From Thioclava marina (GTDB lineage Bacteria > Pseudomonadota > Alphaproteobacteria > Rhodobacterales > Rhodobacteraceae): a stretch of DNA of 64,000 nt. The notes beneath the pieces were generated by a model. It had not been told where the DNA came from. It made no database searches and saw only the letters and a list, made by a program, of their open reading frames with translations. Positions 55,907-64,000 of this stretch are shown here, in pieces. The stretch covers positions 1,674,001 through 1,738,000 of the forward strand of contig NZ_MPZS01000001.1 of NCBI RefSeq assembly GCF_002020135.1, in the 5' to 3' direction. Both the position numbers and the translations under genes were made by a program. Numbering within the stretch: position 1 is the first letter of the stretch; each line of letters starts with the position of its first letter.

Positions 55907-57429
55907 CACTGCACCTCCTGCGGCATCTTGAGCGGACGTTTGGAGCCCCCGAAGAGCGAGCCCTTCGAGATCCCGGTCGAGCAGCCGTTGCAATCGGTGA
56001 ACCCGGTGCCAACGCGTAGATCGTAAGCGTCCTCGACCTGTTCGCGATGGGTTGTCGGGATCACGAAACGGTCCTCGTAATCGGCCAGCGCCATGATCTT
56101 GTACATGTCTTCGATCACCCGTCCCGAGAGACCGACACGCGCGGCGATCCCCTCGTCGCGAACCCCGTCGACGGTCTTGGCGCGCATGTAGGAACGCATC
56201 GCAAGCATCCGCTCGAGCGCGGTCGCGATCGGGGCCTCGTCACCGGCGGTCAGCATGTTGGCGAGGTAGCGCAGCGGGATACGCAGGCTCTTCACGTCCG
56301 GCATCGCGCCGTCCATGCCGATCGCGCCCGCTTCGGCGGCGTTCTGGATCGGCGAGAGCGGCGGGATATACCAGACCATCGGCAGCGTGCGGTATTCGGG
56401 GTGCAGTGGGAAGGCGACCTTCCACTCCATCGCCATTTTCCAGATCGGGCTTTGCTGCGCCGACTTGATCCACTCTTCCGGAACGCCGTCGGCGCGCGCG
56501 GCCTCGATCACGACCGGATCGTTGGGGTCGAGGAATACGTCGAGCTGCGCATCATAGAGCTTCTGCTCGGACGGCACGTTCGCGGCCTCCTCGATCTTGT
56601 CGGCATCGTAGAGCATCACGCCCAGATACCGGATCCGGCCCACGCAGGTTTCCGAACACACGGTCGGGTTGCCGCTTTCAATCCGCGGATAGCACAAGGT
56701 GCACTTCTCGGATTTGCCGGTCGACCAGTTGTAATAGACCTTCTTGTAGGGACAGCCCGAGACGCACATCCGCCAACCGCGGCATTTGTCCTGGTCGATC
56801 AGGACGATGCCGTCCTCCTCGCGCTTGTAGATCGCGCCCGAGGGGCAGGAGGCCGCGCAAGCCGGGTTGAGGCAATGCTCGCACAGGCGCGGCAGATACA
56901 TCATGAAGGTGTTCTCGTATTCCCCGTAGATCTCCTTCTGGACGCCTTCGAAGTTGTAATCCTTCGAGCGTTTCGAGAATTCGCCGCCCAGGATTTCCTC
57001 CCAGTTCGGCCCCTTCTCGATCTTCTCGATCCGCTCGCCGGTGATCTTGGAGCGCGGGCGGGCGGTCGGGAAAGCCGTCATCTCGGGCGCGTTGGCGAGA
57101 TGCTCGTAGTCGAAATCGAACGGCTCATAGTAGTCGTCGATCGCGGGCAGGTCGGGGTTGGCGAAGATATTCGCCACGATCCGCCATTTCGAACCCTGCC
57201 GCGGGATCAGCTTGCCGGAACGGGTGCGTTTCCAGCCACCGTTCCAGCGTTTCTGATTTTCCCAGTCGGTCGGATAGCCGGTGCCAGGCTTGGTCTCGAC
57301 GTTGTTGAACCAGGCGTATTCGACACCGTCGCGGCTGGTCCAGACGTTCTTGCAGGTCACGGAGCAGGTGTGACACCCGATGCATTTGTCGAGGTTCAGC
57401 ACCATGCCGATTTGTGCGCGGACTCTCAT
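55906..57429 (-). CDS. narH: Respiratory nitrate reductase beta subunit
   Basis: The electron-transfer subunit, 507 residues, carrying four iron-sulfur clusters. Cysteine sets: C16-x2-C19-x2-C22-x3-C26; C183-x2-C186-x4-C191-x3-C195; C216-x2-W219-x2-C222-x3-C226; and C243-x2-C246-x11-C258-x3-C262. The tryptophan at 219 in place of a cysteine marks a 3Fe-4S cluster, as in Escherichia coli NarH. The ATG overlaps the narG stop. Confidence 0.98.
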   Translation of the reverse strand: MRVRAQIGMVLNLDKCIGCHTCSVTCKNVWTSRDGVEYAWFNNVETKPGTGYPTDWENQKRWNGGWKRTRSGKLIPRQGSKWRIVANIFANPDLPAIDDYYEPFDFDYEHLANAPEMTAFPTARPRSKITGERIEKIEKGPNWEEILGGEFSKRSKDYNFEGVQKEIYGEYENTFMMYLPRLCEHCLNPACAASCPSGAIYKREEDGIVLIDQDKCRGWRMCVSGCPYKKVYYNWSTGKSEKCTLCYPRIESGNPTVCSETCVGRIRYLGVMLYDADKIEEAANVPSEQKLYDAQLDVFLDPNDPVVIEAARADGVPEEWIKSAQQSPIWKMAMEWKVAFPLHPEYRTLPMVWYIPPLSPIQNAAEAGAIGMDGAMPDVKSLRIPLRYLANMLTAGDEAPIATALERMLAMRSYMRAKTVDGVRDEGIAARVGLSGRVIEDMYKIMALADYEDRFVIPTTHREQVEDAYDLRVGTGFTDCNGCSTGISKGSLFGGSKRPLKMPQEVQ

Positions 57430-60400
57430 TCTGCTGCCTCCTGGGTAGCGGGCTCATCGAGCCAGTCGATCTTCTTCATCTTGCGGACCACGACGAATTC
57501 GTCCCGGTTCGCACCGACGGTGCCGTAGTAGTTGAAACCGTAGGCGAGTTGAGCGTAGCCGCCGATCATATGCGTGGGCTTGAGCGTGGCGCGGGTCACC
57601 GAGTTGTGGATCCCCCCGCGCAGGCCCGTCTTCTGGGAGCCCGGCGTGTTCACGATCTTCTCCTGCGCGTGATACATGAAGATCGTGCCTTCCTTCATCC
57701 GCTGCGAGACGACCGCCCGCGCGGTCAGCGCGCCGTTGACGTTGTAGGCCTCAACCCAGTCGTTATCTTCGATCCCGGCTTTCTTCGCGTCGGTCTCCGA
57801 AATCCAGACCACCGGCCCGCCGCGGTTCAGCGTGAGCATCAGCAGGTTGTCGGTATAGGTGGAGTGGATGCCCCACTTCTGGTGCGGAGTGATGAAGTTC
57901 AGCACGACATGCTTGTCGTCGCCGGCGAGCACATCTTGCGTCACGGTCTTCAGGTCGACCGGCGGGCGATAGGACACGAAGCCCTCGCCGAAAGCGCGCA
58001 TCCAGAGGTGATCCTGATAGAGCTGCTGACGACCCGATAGGGTGCGCCACGGGATCAGCTCATGCACGTTCGTGTAGCCGGCGTTGTAGCAGACTTCCTC
58101 GCTCTCGATACCCGACCAGGTCGGGGACGAGATGATCTTGCGCGGTTGCGCGGCGATATCGCGGAAGCGGATCTTCGTGTGCTCCTGCCCTTCGGCAAGG
58201 TGCTTGTGCCCGCGGCCGGTGGGTTTCTCGAGCGCCCCCCAAGCCTTGACCGCAACCTCGCCGTTGGTTTCAGGCGCGAGCATCAGGATCACCTCGGTTG
58301 CATCGATATCGGTATCGATTTTCGGGCAACCTTTGGCGGGACCATCCTCCCATTCGCCATTGAGTTTGCGAAGCGCTTCGACCTCGTGCTTGGTATCCCA
58401 GCCGATCCCCTTGCCGCCATTGCCCAGCTTGTCCATCAGCGGACCAAGCGCCACGTACCGATCGTAGATCGCGCCGTAGTCGCGCTCGACCGTGACGTAG
58501 TTGGGCGCGGTCTTGCCCGGGATCAGGTCGCATTCGCCCTTCTTCCAATCGCGCACCTCTGGCTGAGCCAATTCGCCCGCCGTGTCGTGCAGGATCGGCG
58601 CCTGGACAATGTCGGTTTCCTTGCCGAGAACCTCCGGTGAAACCTCCTGGAATTTCTTGGCGATCGCCTTGAAGATCTCCCAGTCGGACTTCGACTCGTA
58701 GGCAGGGTCCACAGCCGCTTGAAGCGGGTGAATGAACGGGTGCATGTCCGAGGTGTTGAGGTCGTTCTTTTCATACCAGGACGCGGTCGGCAGAACGACG
58801 TCGGAATAGACCGCGGTCGTCGACATACGGAAGTCGATGCAAACGAGCAGGTCGAGTTTGCCTTCCGGCGCCTTGTCGTGCCAGACCGCCTCCTTCGGCT
58901 TCGCCCGACCTTCCTCGCCAAGATCCTTGCCGAGAATCCCGCTGTCGGTGCCGAGCAGGTGACGAATGAAGTATTCGTGCCCCTTGCCCGACGAACCCAG
59001 AAGATTCGAACGCCACACATAGAGATTGCGCATCCAGTTTTCCGGGGCGTCAGGGTCCTCGCAGGACATCTGCAGCTCACCGGACTTCAGCTTTTCGGCC
59101 ACGTAATCCTTGGGATCCATGCCGGCAGCCTTGGCGGCCTTGGTGACCTCGAGCGGGTTCGTCTTGAGTTGCGGAGCCGACGGCAGCCACCCCATCCGTT
59201 CAGCGCGGATGTTGTAGTCGATCAGCGAGATGTCCCAGTCACCCTTCGGCGCGGTGGGCGAAAGGATCTCGCTCACGCCGAGCGTCTCGTAGCGCCACTG
59301 GTCGGTATGGGCGTAGAAGGCCGAAGTTCCGTTCATCTGCCGCGGCGGGCGCGACCAGTCGAGACCGAAAGCCAGAGGCAGCCAGCCGGTTTGCGGGCGA
59401 AGCTTTTCCTGTCCCACGTAGTGGCTCCAGCCACCGCCTTCCTGACCGACGCAACCGCACATCACCAGCAGGTTGATGATACCGCGGTAGTTCATGTCCA
59501 TGTGATACCAGTGGTTCAGACCGGCCCCGAGGATCACCATGGACTTGCCATGCGTCTTCTCGGCATTGGTCGCGAACTCACGGGCCACGGCGATGATCTT
59601 GTCGGCCGACACGCCGGTGATCTTCTCCGCCCAGACGGGGGTGTAGGGCAGGTCATCGTCGAAATTGTGGCTCACCCAGTCGCCGCCCAGCCCCCGGTCG
59701 AGACCGTAATTGGCGCAGAGCAGGTCGAACACGGTAGCGACCATGCCTTCGCGGCCATCGGCGAGCGTGACCTTTTTCACCGGCACGTTGCGAGTGAGCA
59801 CATCGGGATGCTGGCACTTGACGAAATTCTCGGTGGCAGCGCCGCCGAAATAGGGGAAATCGACCCCGACCACGTCATCGTGGTCCTCTTCCATCACCTG
59901 GCTCAGGCGCAGCCGCGTCTCCTTTGCACCGGCGCGGTCCTCGAGGTTCCATTTGCCTTCTTCGCCCCAGCGGAAGCCGATCGACCCGTTGGGTACGACC
60001 AAATTGCCGGAGGTTTCGTCATGGGCGACGGTCTTCCAGTCGGGGTTGTTCGCCTCACCCAGCGCGCCGTCGAGATCGGAGGCGCGCAGCATCTTTCCGG
60101 GAACGTGACGCCCGTCTTGCTCGTCGAGCAGCACCAGCATCGGCATGTCGGAGTAGCGCCGCGCGTAATCCTCGAAATACTCGGCCTGTCGGTCGAGGTG
60201 GTACTCGCGCAGGATCACATGCCCCATCGCCATGGCGAGCGCACTGTCGGTGCCCTGCTTCGGGTTGAGCCAGATGTCACCGAACTTGGAGGCTTCCGAG
60301 TAGTCGGGGCAGATCACGGCAGACTTGGTGCCGCGATAGCGGGCCTCGGTATAGAAATGGGCGTCCGGCGTGCGGGTTTGCGGCACGTTCGAGCCCCAGA

Positions 60401-61154
60401 TCAGCAGATAGCCCGCGTTATACCAGTCGGCGGATTCCGGGACGTCGGTCTGCTCGCCCCAGGTCTGCGGCGAGGCAGGCGGAAGATCGCAGTACCAGTC
60501 ATAGAAGGACAGACAGGTGCCTCCCAGAAGCGAGAGGTAGCGCGCACCGGCAGCGTAACTGACCATCGACATCGCCGGGATCGGCGAGAAGCCGAAGACG
60601 CGATCGGGCCCGTAGGTCTTCGCAGTATAGGCATTCGCGGTCGCTGCGATCTCGGTCGCCTCGTCCCAGCTCGCGCGCACAAAACCGCCCTTCCCGCGGG
60701 CCTTGGTGTATTCGGCGCGCAGCAGAGGATCGCTCTGGATGGCGGTCCATGCCGCGATTGGCGACTTGGTCTTGCGCATCTCGCGCCACATTTTCAGCAG
60801 CTTGCCGCGTACCATCGGATATTTCATCCGCGCCGCGGAATAGAGATACCAGCTATAGGAAGCGCCTCGAGCGCAGCCGCGCGGCTCGTGATTGGGCAAT
60901 CCCGGCCGGGTGCGCGGATAATCGGTCTGCTGCGTCTCCCAGGTCACGATCCCGGATTTCACGTAGATCTTCCAGCTGCACGACCCGGTGCAGTTCACGC
61001 CGTGGGTCGAACGCACGATCTTGTCGTGGCGCCAGCGGGAGCGATAGGTGTCTTCCCATTTGCGGTCCTCGCGGGTCACTTGCCCGTGGCCATTCGAGAA
61101 CTGCTCCAATTCCTTCGATTGCAGGAAGTTAAGTCTGTCGAGCAAGTGGCTCAT
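57426..61154 (-). CDS. narG: Respiratory nitrate reductase alpha subunit (Mo-bisMGD catalytic)
   Basis: Reduces nitrate to nitrite on the cytoplasmic side of the inner membrane. The 1242-residue protein has the FS0 cluster ligands H51, C55, C59 and C94 ('HGVNCTGSCSWKIYVKSG', 'EPRGCARGA') and the molybdenum ligand D223 in 'SFYDWYCDLPPASPQTWGEQTDVPE', one residue later than in Escherichia coli. The degenerate twin-arginine-like leader 'SRWRHD' region is normal for NarG, which stays inside. AAGGAGAC precedes the ATG. narHJI follow with overlaps. Confidence 0.99.
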   Translation of the reverse strand: MSHLLDRLNFLQSKELEQFSNGHGQVTREDRKWEDTYRSRWRHDKIVRSTHGVNCTGSCSWKIYVKSGIVTWETQQTDYPRTRPGLPNHEPRGCARGASYSWYLYSAARMKYPMVRGKLLKMWREMRKTKSPIAAWTAIQSDPLLRAEYTKARGKGGFVRASWDEATEIAATANAYTAKTYGPDRVFGFSPIPAMSMVSYAAGARYLSLLGGTCLSFYDWYCDLPPASPQTWGEQTDVPESADWYNAGYLLIWGSNVPQTRTPDAHFYTEARYRGTKSAVICPDYSEASKFGDIWLNPKQGTDSALAMAMGHVILREYHLDRQAEYFEDYARRYSDMPMLVLLDEQDGRHVPGKMLRASDLDGALGEANNPDWKTVAHDETSGNLVVPNGSIGFRWGEEGKWNLEDRAGAKETRLRLSQVMEEDHDDVVGVDFPYFGGAATENFVKCQHPDVLTRNVPVKKVTLADGREGMVATVFDLLCANYGLDRGLGGDWVSHNFDDDLPYTPVWAEKITGVSADKIIAVAREFATNAEKTHGKSMVILGAGLNHWYHMDMNYRGIINLLVMCGCVGQEGGGWSHYVGQEKLRPQTGWLPLAFGLDWSRPPRQMNGTSAFYAHTDQWRYETLGVSEILSPTAPKGDWDISLIDYNIRAERMGWLPSAPQLKTNPLEVTKAAKAAGMDPKDYVAEKLKSGELQMSCEDPDAPENWMRNLYVWRSNLLGSSGKGHEYFIRHLLGTDSGILGKDLGEEGRAKPKEAVWHDKAPEGKLDLLVCIDFRMSTTAVYSDVVLPTASWYEKNDLNTSDMHPFIHPLQAAVDPAYESKSDWEIFKAIAKKFQEVSPEVLGKETDIVQAPILHDTAGELAQPEVRDWKKGECDLIPGKTAPNYVTVERDYGAIYDRYVALGPLMDKLGNGGKGIGWDTKHEVEALRKLNGEWEDGPAKGCPKIDTDIDATEVILMLAPETNGEVAVKAWGALEKPTGRGHKHLAEGQEHTKIRFRDIAAQPRKIISSPTWSGIESEEVCYNAGYTNVHELIPWRTLSGRQQLYQDHLWMRAFGEGFVSYRPPVDLKTVTQDVLAGDDKHVVLNFITPHQKWGIHSTYTDNLLMLTLNRGGPVVWISETDAKKAGIEDNDWVEAYNVNGALTARAVVSQRMKEGTIFMYHAQEKIVNTPGSQKTGLRGGIHNSVTRATLKPTHMIGGYAQLAYGFNYYGTVGANRDEFVVVRKMKKIDWLDEPATQEAAE

Positions 61155-61183
61155 GTCGCGTCTCCTTGCGGAAATGGGTTAGA

Positions 61184-61213
61184 GGCGCGCGCCGAGGGAC
61201 GACGGCGCGCGCC
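61184..61213 (-). promoter_or_regulatory. Intercistronic stem-loop between narK2 and narG
   Basis: GGCGCGCGCC occurs at 61184-61193 and again at 61204-61213; each arm is itself palindromic, so the pair forms a 10-bp stem with a ten-base loop, or two separate self-dimerising sites. No T-run follows on the minus strand, so it is more likely an RNA-processing or stability element than a terminator. It lies 8 bases after the narK2 stop. Confidence 0.55.
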
Positions 61214-61220
61214 GGTCGTG

Positions 61221-62615
61221 TCAGCAGGGAACGGACGCACCCTTGCGGCTGTAGAAGAACCAGGTGACCACCACGCAGAGCGCGTAGAAGATCATGAAGC
61301 CCCACAGTGCCGCATTCGGTGCGCCGGTCAGGCTGATCGACGTGCCGTAGAATTTCGGGATGAAGAAGGCGCCATAGGCCGCGATCGCCGAGGTGAAGGC
61401 GATGATCGCCGAGCTTTCCAGCTCCGATTGCTTGAGAGTGGCGGCAGCGTCCAGATGCGGGTTCAGACGCGGCACTTCCTGACGCATGATCGAGGGGATC
61501 ATCTGGAAGGTCGAGGCATTGCCCACGCCGGTCAGGAAGAACAGCGCCATGAAGCAGGCGAAGAAGCCCCAGAAGTTGCCTGCGTCACCGGCCGAGGGCA
61601 GGAACTGCAGAACGCCCCAGACCGCCACTATCATGCCGACGAAGGTCCAGAAGGTCACGCGACCACCACCGAACTTGTCCGAGATCCAGCCCGTGCCAGC
61701 CCGGCTCAGCGCACCCACGAGCGGACCGAGGAAGGCGTATTGCAGAGCGTCCACTTCGGGGAACTGCGTCTTCATGAGGAGCGGGAAGCCCGCCGAGTAG
61801 CCGATGAAGCTCCCGAAGGTGCCGGTGTAGAGCACGCACATCACCCAGTTGTGGAAGCGCGAGAAGATCACCGATTGCTGCTTGAACGAGGCACTGGCCG
61901 ACGCGATGTCATTCATCCCGAACCATGCGGCGATCGCCGAAAGCACGATGAAGGGCACCCAGACGAAGCCCGCGTTTTGCAGGAAAAGCTCACCACCGGC
62001 AGTCAGTTGCTGCGGCGCGCCGCCAAGCGCGCCGAACACGCCCGAGGTGATCACGATCGGCACGACGAACTGCATCACCGACACGCCCGCATTGCCAAGA
62101 CCCGCGTTCAGCGCCAGGGCATTGCCCTTGGTCTTCTTGGGGTAGAAATAAGCAATGTTGGCCATCGAGGAGGCGAAGTTGCCGCCGCCGAAACCGCACA
62201 GCAGAGCGAGCAGCAGGAAGACGGTGTAAGGGGTATCGGGGTTCTGCACCGCAAAGCCGATGCCCAGTGCGGGCAGAAGCAGCGTCGCGGTCGAGAAGGC
62301 CGTCCATTTGCGGCCGCCGAAGATCGGGATCATGAAGCTGTAGAAGATGCGCAGCGTCGCGCCCGAAAGACCCGGCAGCGCCGCAAGCCAGAACAGTTGG
62401 CCGGTGGAGTAGTTGAAGCCGATCGCCGGAAGCTTTGCGACCACGACCGACCACACCATCCAGACCGAAAAGGCCAGCAGCAGGTTCGGGATCGAGATCC
62501 AGAGGTTGCGCGCCGCAATGGCACGGCCACGCGATGACCAGAACTCGGGATCTTCAGGACGCCAGTCGACAAGGGTGTGGCCTTGCTGCGCGACCGCTTG
62601 GGATGAGGTTGCCAT
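61221..62615 (-). CDS. NarK2-type nitrate/nitrite antiporter (MFS)
   Basis: A 464-residue carrier of about 12 helices. Seen: 'ARNLWISIPNLLLAFSVWMVWSVVVAKLPAIGFNYSTGQLFWLAALPGLSGATLRIFYSFMIPIFGGRKWT', the conserved helix-2 arginine in 'GATLRI', 'LLCGFGGGNFASSMANIAYFYPKKTKGNALALNAGLGNAGVSVMQFVVP', a nitrate signature, and its second copy 'FLTGVGNASTFQMIP'. The type matches NarK2, thought to exchange nitrate for nitrite. A GGGAGGAAC site precedes the ATG. In Paracoccus the two NarK domains are fused; here they are separate genes. Confidence 0.92.
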   Translation of the reverse strand: MATSSQAVAQQGHTLVDWRPEDPEFWSSRGRAIAARNLWISIPNLLLAFSVWMVWSVVVAKLPAIGFNYSTGQLFWLAALPGLSGATLRIFYSFMIPIFGGRKWTAFSTATLLLPALGIGFAVQNPDTPYTVFLLLALLCGFGGGNFASSMANIAYFYPKKTKGNALALNAGLGNAGVSVMQFVVPIVITSGVFGALGGAPQQLTAGGELFLQNAGFVWVPFIVLSAIAAWFGMNDIASASASFKQQSVIFSRFHNWVMCVLYTGTFGSFIGYSAGFPLLMKTQFPEVDALQYAFLGPLVGALSRAGTGWISDKFGGGRVTFWTFVGMIVAVWGVLQFLPSAGDAGNFWGFFACFMALFFLTGVGNASTFQMIPSIMRQEVPRLNPHLDAAATLKQSELESSAIIAFTSAIAAYGAFFIPKFYGTSISLTGAPNAALWGFMIFYALCVVVTWFFYSRKGASVPC

Positions 62616-62650
62616 GGGTTGTTCCTCCCGTTTGGCGGATTGATGGAATT

Positions 62651-62682
62651 GCGGGGCCCGGCGCGTTCTCGTCGCGCCCCGC
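62651..62682 (-). promoter_or_regulatory. Imperfect stem-loop between narK1 and narK2
   Basis: GCGGG (62651-62655) and GCGCG (near 62661-62665) pair with CGCGC (near 62673-62677) and CCCGC (near 62678-62682) with one bulge, in the 76-base gap between the carriers. No T-run on the minus strand. Likely an RNA structure separating the two cistrons. Confidence 0.4.
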
Positions 62683-62691
62683 GGTCGCGCG

Positions 62692-64000
62692 TCAGGCGCT
62701 GGCTACGGCCACTTTCCGGGTCTCGATCGCGTTGAGAGCGTGTTCGAGCTCGGCATTGGCCTTGTCGGCGCGTTTGCGCAAAGTCTGGATGTTGGCGATC
62801 GCGAAAGCCGCGCGCTCCTCATCTTCCTGCCTCGTGGAGAAGCGGACGAAGAAGGCGAGGAACGAGGCGGCGGTGACCACCATGCCCAGGATCAGGAAGG
62901 CCTCGTGCCAGTCCATCGCGCCCTTGAAGAGGAAGCCGGCGAGCACCGCACCGGCGTTACCGCCCGCGCCCACGACACCGGCCACCGCGCCCAGCGCCTT
63001 CTTGTTGATGAAGGGCACCACCGAATAGGTCGCCCCTTCCGCCATCTGCGTGAAGAGCGAGAAGACGATCAGCGACGGAAGAGCGAGGAAAAGCACCTGC
63101 ATCTGGCTGAAGATCATCAGCGCGATGCCTTCGAAGAGGAGGCACATGAAGAGCCAGAAGGACCGGCCGCGCAGCCCCCAGAGCGAGCCGAAATTGTCAC
63201 CGAACAGACCGCCCAGCGTGCGCGCGAAGATGTTCATCAGGCCGAAGGAGGCAGCGACGAGGCCGGCGGCCACGAGGCTCAGGTTGAAGTAGTCCGCGAA
63301 ATAGAGCGCGGCGACGTTGTTGATCGTCAGCTCGATGCCGAAGCACGCGCCGTAGATCACGAACAGCATCCACACGCGGTAGTCAGCCATCGCGGTCCAG
63401 TAAGCGCCGGTGACGGTCTTCTTTTCCGGCATCATGCCACGGGCGCGCAGGTCGTCGTAATTGCCGTCGGGCGCATCCTGCGTCAGGAAGTAGTAGCCGA
63501 TCCCGATAAGAAAGATGATCACGCCGACGACGACCATCGACAGGCGCCAGCCGAGCGCCTCGGAGAAGCCGAAGCCCACCACGAAGACCGAGAAAAGCAG
63601 CGGCATCACGAATTGCGTCACCCCGCCGCCGAGGTTGCCCCAGCCCGCCGAGGTGGCGTTGGCCTGGCCAACCACGTTCGACGCGAACATCACCGAGGTA
63701 TGGTATTGGGTGATGACGAAGGACGCCCCGATCCCGCCGATCAGGATACGGAAGATCAGGAAGGTGGTGAAGTCATGCGCAAGGCCGATCCCCATCACCG
63801 GCAGAGAGCCGAGGATGAGCAGCCAGGTGTAGGATTTGCGAGGGCCAATCCGATCCACGAGCCAGCCGATGAACAGACGCGCGAAGATCGTCATCGACAC
63901 CGAGCCGATGATCGCCCAGCCCACCTGGCTCTTGGTCAGGTGCAGTTCGTCGCGCACCACCGCCATGAGCGGCGCGATCCCGAACCATGCAAAGAAGCAG
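62692..64000 (-). CDS. NarK1-type nitrate/proton symporter (MFS), 5' end outside window
   Basis: The frame remains open to the right edge, where 'CFFAWFGIAPLMAVVRDELHLTKSQVGWAIIGSVSMTIFARLFIGWLVDRIGPRKSY' shows the first helices; the start lies beyond. Helix 5 carries the nitrate signature 'SAGWGNLGGGVTQFVMPLLF' and helix 11 'GAVAGVVGAGGNAGAVLAGFLF'. A charged C-terminal tail of about 50 residues follows the last helix. NarK1 carriers are thought to start nitrate respiration by proton-coupled uptake. The nar promoter and any FNR or NarR site would be to the right of the window. Confidence 0.93.
   Translation of the reverse strand, partial: CFFAWFGIAPLMAVVRDELHLTKSQVGWAIIGSVSMTIFARLFIGWLVDRIGPRKSYTWLLILGSLPVMGIGLAHDFTTFLIFRILIGGIGASFVITQYHTSVMFASNVVGQANATSAGWGNLGGGVTQFVMPLLFSVFVVGFGFSEALGWRLSMVVVGVIIFLIGIGYYFLTQDAPDGNYDDLRARGMMPEKKTVTGAYWTAMADYRVWMLFVIYGACFGIELTINNVAALYFADYFNLSLVAAGLVAASFGLMNIFARTLGGLFGDNFGSLWGLRGRSFWLFMCLLFEGIALMIFSQMQVLFLALPSLIVFSLFTQMAEGATYSVVPFINKKALGAVAGVVGAGGNAGAVLAGFLFKGAMDWHEAFLILGMVVTAASFLAFFVRFSTRQEDEERAAFAIANIQTLRKRADKANAELEHALNAIETRKVAVASA

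Noticed and set aside
58719-62537. A 1272-codon open frame antisense to narG and narK2
   Set aside because: Lies opposite two clear genes, has no recognisable domain, and crosses the intercistronic hairpin.

Overview
The window is a GC-rich, densely packed chromosomal segment of an alphaproteobacterium, most likely a member of the Rhodobacteraceae (Rhodobacterales). The family-level call rests on the gene neighbourhoods (mutM / ubiE-ubiB / enoyl-CoA hydratase / rpsT / dnaA, and leuS-lptE-holA), the Rhodobacter-type porin, the FlbT/FlaF flagellin regulators, the DUF3576 and IalB envelope proteins, and GC-rich third positions. The genus cannot be fixed from sequence alone. The gene content suggests a motile, facultatively anaerobic, nitrate-respiring bacterium. 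No tRNA, rRNA, CRISPR array, complete insertion sequence or prophage was seen.

Layout. 1-4.2 kb: a class IV aminotransferase cut by the window edge, DUF3775, an OmpR-type response regulator, GTP cyclohydrolase II (ribA), a YkuD-like protein whose tail is encoded by a dispersed repeat, and a YggS PLP protein. 4.2-12.2 kb: porin, DUF3576 lipoprotein, the overlapping chain leuS-lptE-holA-flavoprotein, and a glutathione transferase. 12.3-18.2 kb: an MFS carrier, an epimerase-like SDR, the adenine module ade-amn, and HU. 18.3-30 kb: transporters (EamA, LysE), DUF4202, NnrU, an MltB-type transglycosylase, dapD, a LOG-family protein, an amidoligase with an overlapping class C26 hydrolase, rlmN, an IalB-like protein and a type-II-family asparaginase. 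29.4-36.1 kb: a small flagellar island (DUF1217, flbT, flaF, flagellin, FlgN-like, FlgJ-like, fliK, flgD). 36.1-48.4 kb: ubiB-ubiE, mutM, enoyl-CoA hydratase, rpsT, then dnaA-dnaN-recF-VOC-LysE-gyrB. 48.7-52.3 kb: a TetR-controlled HlyD/FtsX-type ABC export operon with a perfect 10-8-10 palindrome at its promoter. 52.4-64 kb: a nitrate respiration cluster read on the minus strand: narK1 (cut by the window edge), narK2, narG, narH, narJ, narI, a PpiC-type isomerase, a beta-carbonic anhydrase and DUF2478.

How the genes fit together. NarK1/NarK2 move nitrate and nitrite, NarGHI reduces nitrate at the inner membrane, and NarJ matures NarG. The isomerase may assist folding, and DUF2478 may have a molybdenum-related role. 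NnrU at 20 kb is another nitrogen-oxide-linked membrane protein. AMP nucleosidase plus adenine deaminase form a two-step AMP to hypoxanthine route. The dnaA-to-gyrB block holds replication initiation, the sliding clamp, gap repair and gyrase, with a VOC gene and a LysE gene translationally coupled to recF.

Most interesting non-coding signals: mutually exclusive pairing options immediately before the rpsT start codon; a run of hairpins in the dnaA leader and another between dnaA and dnaN; the TetR palindrome; a palindromic-arm stem-loop between narK2 and narG; and three copies of an AAATATC/GGGGG 3'-end element, one of which has become the C-terminus of a protein.
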